The translations under genes were made by a program, and so were the position numbers. This document shows, one piece after another, positions 57,700 through 64,000 of a stretch of DNA of 64,000 nt. Under the pieces are notes generated by a model. That model was not told the DNA's origin. It was given only the letters and a program-made list of their open reading frames with translations, and searched no databases. The stretch is from Arcuatula senhousia (taxonomy: Eukaryota; Mollusca; Bivalvia; Mytilida; Mytilidae): contig OZ020306.1 of assembly GCA_963971305.1 (NCBI GenBank), positions 58,874,686 through 58,938,685 on the forward strand, read 5' to 3'. Each line of letters starts with the position of its first letter. The first letter of the stretch is position 1.

Positions 57700-59519
57700 T
57701 AGCTCACCTGGCCAAAGGCCAGGTGAGCTATTGCCATCACTTGGCGTCCGTCGTCGTCGTCGTCGTCCGTCGTCGTCGTCGTTAACTTTTCTTCAAACTT
57801 CTTCTCCTCTGAAACGGCTGCACAGATTCAAACCAAATTTGGTCTGGTGGTACTTTAGGGTATCCCCCACAGAACTGATGTGGGGATTTTTGATTCGTCG
57901 AAAAACATGGCCGCCGTTGCTAAAAATAGACCAGGGGGGTCAGACTACTGTTTTTGGCTTGTAAATCAAAAAGTATAAGAGATAGATGAAATCTGATGTC
58001 ACGCTACTGCTTCAGCATCAAAAGCTCTACAAAAGTCTCCATTGAGTCGAAGTTGTCAGATGACCCCTTATGGGAGTAACGGCCCCTTAAAGGTGAAAAA
58101 TAGCATTTTTTCATGTTTTTGGCCTATGGAATGAAAACTATTGCAGATAGAGAGAAGCTGTTGCTTGCTTAAATGTTCAGCTCATTTAGCTCTACAAAAG
58201 TCTCCATAAGGTCAAAGTTGTCAGATGACCCCTTATAGGGGTTATGGCCCCTTAAAGGCAAAACATAGAGTTTTTGGCCTATAGAATGAAAACTATTGCA
58301 GATAGAGAAAAGCTGTTGCTTGCTTAAATGTTCAGCTCGTTTAGCTCTACACAAGCCTCCATAGGGTCGAAGTTGTCAGATGACCCCTTATAGGGGTTAC
58401 GGCCCCTTAAAGGCAAAAAATAGTGTTTTTGGCCTATAGAATGAAAACTATTGCAGATAGAGAAAAGCTGTTGCTTGCTTAAATGTTCAGCTCATTTAGC
58501 TCTACAAAAGTCTCCATAGGGTCAAAGTTGTCAGATGACCCCTTATAGGGGTTATGGCCCCTTAAATAGAGTTTTTGGCCTATAGAATGAAAACTATTGC
58601 AGATAGAGAAAAGTTGTTGCTTGCTTAAATGTTCAGCTCATTTAGCTCTACAAAAGTTTCCATAGGGTCAAAGTTGCCAGATGACCCCTTATAGTGGTTA
58701 CGGCCCCTTAAAGGCAAAAAATAGTGTTTTTGGCCTAAAGAAAGAAAACTTTTGCAGATAGAGAAAAGATGTTGCTTGCTTAAATGTTCAGCTTAATTAG
58801 CTCTACAAAAGTCTTATTAGGGTCAAAGTTGTCAGATGACCCCTTTAAGGGGTTATGGCCCTTTAAAGGTGAAAAATAGTGTTTTTTGCTTTGGAATGAA
58901 AACTATTGCAGATAGAGAAAAGCTTTTTATTGCTTAAACATTCAGCTCATTTAGCTATACAAAAGTCTTCAAAGGGTTGACGTCCCGTGCGGGGTCCGGG
59001 TGGCGAATAGGCCCGCAGCAGAGCCTAGCTTGTCGTAAGAGGCGACTAAGGGTCTTGGGATTCTGACGTCGGGTCAGTGCTCAGCCCACAGAGCGACCAA
59101 GTGTGTACCCTAGGTGGCTGAATAGGGTAGCCCTCGTCCGCGGGGGTTGTCAGGTCTATAATACGGAAACCCTGACCGCCGACCATAGTGGGCCAACGTG
59201 TGTGGAGAGTGCCACGCTTCATGCACGTAAAAGACCCCTTTGTGGACCGCCCAGTAGTGCACCACACGTAATTTTCCGCCCCTACCCACCTCTCCCCTTT
59301 TTCCTGTGGTTCTTCAAAATTTACCGGTCCTTTGTTTCCCACCCCATCTCCATATTTCATTTATCATCATCATTTCATGTTCATTTTATCATCCTTTTCA
59401 TGTTCATCGCCTGTAAATAACCTATATAGCGTTGCACGGGCGTAAAACACCAACTCACTCACTCACTCAAAGGGTTGACATTAAGACCAGGTGAGCGATT
59501 CAGGCTCCTGGGAGCCTCT
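57700..59519 (+). repeat. Family E, divergent subfamily, full-length, with SINE-like insertion
   Basis: The left hairpin (57700-57730) has a perfect 14-bp stem TAGCTCACCTGGCC with an AAA loop. The right end is TTCAGGCTCCTGGGAGCCTC. Internal units of about 155 bp carry CAGATGACCCCTTATAGGGG near 58050, 58215, 58378, 58535, 58679 and 58833. A (CGTCGTCGTC)n stretch follows the left hairpin. Confidence 0.88.
58982..59466 (+). mobile_element. SINE-like family A, full-length copy inside family E
   Basis: A 13-bp duplication TCAAAGGGTTGAC at 58969-58981 and 59467-59479. Head and tail complete. Confidence 0.95.
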
Positions 59520-60248
59520 TGTTTCTTAAACGGTAGGGGCCAGAAACCCCAAATGCAAAACCAACCTTCCTTTAGTGGTTGTAAACATCATATCAAAATT
59601 TAATAACAATTGTAAACATCATATCAAAATATAATAACAATTGGTTAACTACAACTAAAGTTATCGCACGGAAACCAAAGTGTCTACAGACGAAGACAAC
59701 GACAATGAAAAAAGAGCGATGAAAATTCTTTATGCACATCGACATATGATGTATTTCCTTCAGGTAAAGTCTCATCAAAATCCTTCATGCGGTTATGCCC
59801 CCCCCTCCCCCGAACAAAATGTGTAAGGAGCTAAATTGTTGCAGCTTAAGTTTAGATTCCATTTTTGGGAAGCCTACTAAAGTAGAATTGTTTTTTTTTT
59901 TTGTTTTTTTTTTTTTGCAGATGTTATTAATGTGTGGTTTCCATTTTAAAGTGCTACTAATGATTACGTATGTTCAACATGTTCTCGGAATATCTTTCAA
60001 GGAGCAGAAAATAATGAGAATTGTACAGTAGTCAGTGTATGAAATTTTGATTCAACAATTATTTTTGGTCATGCAATTATTCTTGAACTTTCTTTAATAT
60101 TATACATGTCTAGAATGGAACATTCGAGATTTTTTAAATATAAGTACCTGAAATTTGTTTTAAAAAATGAATGTTCAAATTTGTATCATTAATATTGTGA
60201 CCCTCAAATACCATCAAATACAAAAATTGAGATATCATTGGAAAAAAA
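59520..60248. other. No gene recognised
   Basis: AT-rich with a T-rich run near 59890-59918. 59525-59650 resembles part of family D (GGGGCCAGAAACCCCAAATG, cf. 60986). Confidence 0.4.
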
Positions 60249-61178
60249 GCTACGCCGAGCGCAGCATGATACGACCGCAACAAGTTGAACCCTGTACATT
60301 GGAGGCCCAATATGGATAGTCTATTGCTTTGGTCACATGCAGTGGTGGACTTATAAAGCTTTTTTACACATGCAACCTATGGTGGACTTGACACATATAT
60401 ATTTACACTAACATTTAATAGAAATAAAAAAATTCTATATTCATTGACATTTTTGACACGATTAAGCCCCTTTTGGCCCTTTTTAAAAAAAAAGGTTAGG
60501 ACCACAAAATGCAATAAAAAGCTTCCGTCAGTGTATATAATCATCATACTTAAACATCATAACAATTGGCTGGCTCACTACAGCTAAATTTCTTGTGTAA
60601 AACCATTTGCCTTGACCAACTTTTAAAAATGGTGTTTTTGCCCCTTCGACCCGTTATATCTCAAAAACAGTTAGAGATATTTCAAATCTGATTGAAAAAT
60701 GCAAGCAGGGATTTTCACAAGGATTCATATGAAAAAAAAAAGATTTTAAAATCAGACCACAAATAAAAAAGTTGATTTTTTGGGTGTGGCCCGTCTTTGG
60801 CCCCCTGTAGCAATGTAACGGTTCAATATACATCAAAACCATTTCAACATTTTGTTGACAGAATTTAATAAGGAATTCAATAAAAAAAAAGAATTTTAAA
60901 AATCAAATGAATAATAAACATTCTACAACAGTTTTGTCAATACACCGTATTAGCCCCTTTTGGTCCTTTTTTCTGAAACGGTGGGGGCCAACAACCCCAA
61001 ATACAATAGGAACCTTCCTCTAGTGGTTACAAACATCATATAAAAATTTCATAACAATTGGTCAATATTTACTCAAGTTATCGCACGGAAACCAAATGTC
61101 CCCAGACGACGACGACGACGACAACGACGACAGCATCATATCATTATACGTCCACAAATTTTTTGCAGTCGTATAAAA
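60249..61178 (+). repeat. Dispersed foldback repeat, family D, copy 2
   Basis: Starts GCTACGCCGAGCGCAGCATG then ATACGACCGCAA, ends TTTTGCAGTCGTATAAAAA. Same start (AACCCTGTACATT, GGCCCA.TATGGATAGTC) and end (CAGCATCATA.CATTATA) as 21761-22752. A (GAC)n run lies at 61106-61130. Confidence 0.75.
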
Positions 61179-61283
61179 ATGTCTGCACATCAAATAGGCG
61201 ACTACCTCCATATTGGGAAGTCGTCAAAACAGAGATGAACAGAAATACAAATTACAACAAAGTTCCAGACATTAAATTTTGCT

Positions 61284-61327
61284 ACGCCTGACGCGCGTTT
61301 CGTCTCTTGAAGACTCATCAGAGGCGC
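61284..61327 (-). ncRNA. Hammerhead ribozyme, type I, GUC cleavage triplet
   Basis: Minus strand. Stem I GCGCCU (61327-61322) pairs with AGGCGU (61289-61284). CUGAUGA at 61321-61315. Stem II GUCU with AGAC around UCAAG. GAA at 61301-61299. Short stem III AC with GU around GCGC. Cleavage predicted after C at 61290. A very short stem III is typical of hammerheads carried by Penelope-like elements and related retrozymes. Confidence 0.88.
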
Positions 61328-61330
61328 TCT

Positions 61331-61909
61331 ACCAAAAATATTAAAAATGCCAAACACTATATGAATATGAAGAACATAGAACAGTAAAACCTAAAATACC
61401 AAATTGGGGAACCTAATTATTACTAAGATAATCAACCTATGTCTGGGGTAGGAAGAACCTTAGGGTTTGGACAATTTTGAAATTTAGACAGATAATTTGT
61501 CAAAGGAGTTAAGCAGGTTACTCCAGTTGGAACCTAGACCAAGTTCTAGTTCCGCTCCAGTGACATCAGCATGAAGTTTATTGAATAAAGGTATGTTTGC
61601 AAATATGTGTTTTACATAAAAATAACAGCTTGAAACAATTTACTCTTGTTAAAAAAGGATAAATACAATGTACTTAGTAATGTAAGTAAAAAATGAGAAC
61701 ATAAACATATTAAGTTGAGAAGATATAAACTTTATAAAAATAATACTCAAATTAAGTCTTCAAATTGTCCTCTAAAGTGAAATATAAAACTAATTTTAGT
61801 AAGCATCAATTTAAAATTAAAACTAGGTGAAGAATATGAATAACTATATCAAATTTTCTATTTTTTAACGACTTGAGTTTGTGTTGTCAGTTGATAATTA
61901 TGTGGTTTT
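61331..61909. other. Probable Penelope-like flank, no gene
   Basis: 5' flank of the hammerhead on the minus strand. No coding motif is recognised. Confidence 0.35.
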
Positions 61910-62230
61910 GTGTTTCTTGTTTGTTCGTGCTTGTTCCATTTTGCCTTTGATCTTTTGTCTTTAATATGCCCCATTAGTGCCTCTTTGCTTGTTTCTACAA
62001 AGAAGACAGATGTTAGTGCTCATATAGTTTTGTTTTGCACCCTGACTGTTAGCAACATGAGAAGTATAGGGTTATTTTTTGCAAAAGCAAAAATAGGTGA
62101 TGTTCTATACCAACAAAATAGTCTGAACCATTTGTCAGAGGCATTACTAGACAAGGAGAAGGTGAAAACTAACATTCTTAAAAAAATGCATGGTGCCCAG
62201 AAAAAGGCTGCCATTGAGATGACCAAGTAA
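61910..62230 (+). CDS. Possible exon of an unrecognised gene
   Basis: A 106-codon frame whose second half (DVLYQQNSLNHLSEALLDKE, KKMHGAQKKAAIEMTK) is charged and could form a coiled coil. It is followed at 62228 by GTAAGTGC, a good splice donor. The first half is hydrophobic and may be intron or chance. No family recognised. Confidence 0.25.
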   Translation: MFLVCSCLFHFAFDLLSLICPISASLLVSTKKTDVSAHIVLFCTLTVSNMRSIGLFFAKAKIGDVLYQQNSLNHLSEALLDKEKVKTNILKKMHGAQKKAAIEMTK

Positions 62231-62745
62231 GTGCATATATAAATCATTTTTAACTGCATAAGGCCAAACAGAATTGATTGCTTGTTCTTCGGATCGCCCT
62301 TATGTCAAATTTGAAAAGAAAAAAAGAAAATTTAAATTTTGAGCGCTCGCTCCAAATTCTGTTCAAAACTACTAAACATCTCATTTTCACTTCAGAAATC
62401 ATTATTATTTGTCAAAAACAATAGATTAGTACATAAAAGAACATTTTAAATATGTATTAAGGTCTTAAAACACAATATTGAGTGTTGTTGTCACTTTCTA
62501 AAATTAACATTATTTTTTTTAAAATCTACACATTTTTGTCGCCCGCTTCTATAAAACAATAAAAATAATTAATAAATAAAAAAAAATTTCCCACCTGTTT
62601 AAATTGTTCAAGTTGAATAAAAATATTTTATTTAAAACTTAAAACATGCCACTAGCCTACAGAAAAACCATTCGATCCGGAAAATTAGGATTTTAGAAAA
62701 AAATAATTTAAAAAAATCGCGCGCTCGCCCTTTTTTATAAATGAT
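62231..62745. other. AT-rich spacer
   Basis: No feature recognised. Confidence 0.5.
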
Positions 62746-62797
62746 TGAGTGAGTGAACGCTATATAGGTTATTTACAGGCGATGAACATGAAAAGGA
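62746..62797 (-). mobile_element. SINE-like family A fragment
   Basis: GAGTGAGTG tail joined to AACGCTATATAGGTTATTTA, with the usual ~20 bases between them deleted. Confidence 0.75.
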
Positions 62798-62850
62798 ATT
62801 GCACTTTTGGAGCAATTATGTTTTATGCAATTTATCATGTATAGGTACTC

Positions 62851-63525
62851 ACCCCGTCCCTACCCTTCACTCTTTTTTCCAGTGGCAGTCAAAACTCTTC
62901 TACCCGATTGGCCTTGTGTCCCTATTCCCTCCACTTCGTCCCGTGCGGGGCCCGGGTGGCGAATAGGCCCGCAGCAGCGCCTAGCTTGTCGTAAGAGGCG
63001 ACTAAGGGTCTTGGGATTCTGATGTCGGGTCAGTGCTCAGCCCACAGAGCGACCAAGTGTGTATCCTAGGTGGCTGAATAGGGTGGCCCTCGTCCGCGGG
63101 GGTTGTCAGGTCTATAATACGGAAACCCTGACCGCCGACCATAGTGGGCCAACGTGTGTGGAGAGTGCCACGCTTCATGCACGTGAAAGACCCCTTTGTG
63201 GACTGCCAAGTAGTGCACCACATAGGCTAAATTTTCTGCCCCTACCCACCTCTCACCTTTTCCTGTGGTTCTTCAAAATTTACCGGTCCTTTGTTTCCCA
63301 ACCCACTCCCATATTTCATTTATCATCATCATTTCATGTTCATTTTATCACCCTTTTCATGTTCATCGCCTGTAAATAACCTATATAGCGTTGCACGGGC
63401 GTAAAACACCAACTCACTCACTCACTCACTCATCATCATTTCATGTTCATTGTATCACCATTTTCATGTTCATCTCCCGGATATAGCGGAAATCGTGCTG
63501 CTTGAGAGTAAAGCAATAACTAACT
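62851..63525 (+). mobile_element. SINE-like family B copy interrupted by family A
   Basis: Family B sequence at 62851-62937 (CCCGTCCCTACCCTTCACTC) and 63433-63525, ending GTAAAGCAATAACTAACTAA. The two halves join cleanly at CCACTTC/ATCATC when family A is removed. Confidence 0.85.
62938..63432 (+). mobile_element. SINE-like family A, full-length copy inside family B
   Basis: Complete head and tail. The target duplication is not clear because the family A tail (CTCACTCA) resembles the target (CACTTCATC). Confidence 0.92.
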
Positions 63526-63652
63526 AACTAACTATTGGTTATTTACAGGCGATGAACATGAAAATGACTGAAAGATAATCTTAACTTACACTAAAATGCT
63601 CTAGATTTTCAACACAATCAGTCTTAGATGACAAATCATGTTGATAAAATGG

Positions 63653-64000
63653 TGAGTGAGTGAGTGAGTTGGTGTTTTACGCCCGTGCAACGCTCTATAG
63701 TTTATTTACAGGCGATGAACATGAAAAGGATGATAATATGAACATGAAATGATGATGATAAATGAAATATGGGGGTGGGGTGGGAAACAAAGGACCGGTA
63801 AATTTAGAACCACAGGAAAAGGGGGAGGTGGGTAGGGGCGGAAAATTAAGCCTATGTGGTGCACTATTTGGCGGCCCACAAAGGGGTCTTTTACGTGCAT
63901 GAAGCGTGGCAGTCTCCACACACGTTGGCCCACTATGGTCGGCGGTCAGGGTTACCGTATTATAGACCTGACAACCCCCGCGGACTAGGGCCACCCTATT
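63653..64000 (-). mobile_element. SINE-like family A copy cut by the window end
   Basis: The (GAGT)n tail starts at 63653. The body runs to 64000 (CTAGGGCCACCCTATT) and continues outside the window. A short family A-like piece (GGTTATTTACAGGCGATGAA) at 63536-63560 precedes it. Confidence 0.9.

Overview
The window looks like AT-rich nuclear DNA of a marine bivalve, most probably a mussel of the Mytilus type. The reasons are spliced transposon genes, many copies of SINE-like elements ending in CGTAAAACACCAACTCACTC-type tails, Penelope-like retroelement pieces, hammerhead ribozymes and palindromic dispersed repeats, with no prokaryotic gene layout. I recognise no intact host gene. Nearly everything interpretable is mobile DNA, much of it nested.

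Left part (1-21 kb). A degenerate TTAGGG-rich higher-order array (1-1826) is followed by a TAA-flanked inverted-repeat transposon (1974-7250). That transposon contains a complete hAT transposon (2661-5849) whose two-exon transposase looks intact. Next is a full-length I/Nimb-type LINE on the minus strand (8105-16866), with a 16-bp target duplication (8089-8104 / 16867-16882). Its 3' end is present twice in tandem, and its ORF2 is split by a SINE-like copy plus a Penelope-like reverse transcriptase. A 49-bp satellite with about 440-bp higher-order units fills 19.2-21.0 kb.

Middle part (21-46 kb). This holds foldback and palindrome-ended dispersed repeats, which I call families D, E and F, and two insertions of SINE-like family B that split a fossil reading frame (27078-28428). 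It also holds a non-autonomous LTR element (33855-36951, minus strand) with tRNA-Leu-type primer site and polypurine tract, flanked by an odd duplication of about 210 bp. Two dead copies of a C2H2 zinc-finger gene lie at 39.6-41.2 and 45.5-46.1 kb, one of them split by family F.

Right part (46-64 kb). This holds integrase, Harbinger, DDE and Penelope-like fragments, two TA-flanked MITEs, more SINE-like copies, and hammerhead ribozymes at 52058-52103 and 61284-61327; a sister of the former is at 38387-38432 and a decayed relative at 7971-8017.

How the parts work together. The SINE-like families A and B share their first ~75 bases with the 5' end of the LINE, and their 3' tails resemble its 3' tail. 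They are therefore best read as non-autonomous partners of that LINE group. The nesting order (LINE, then SINE or Penelope-like copies, then MITEs) gives a relative history of insertions.
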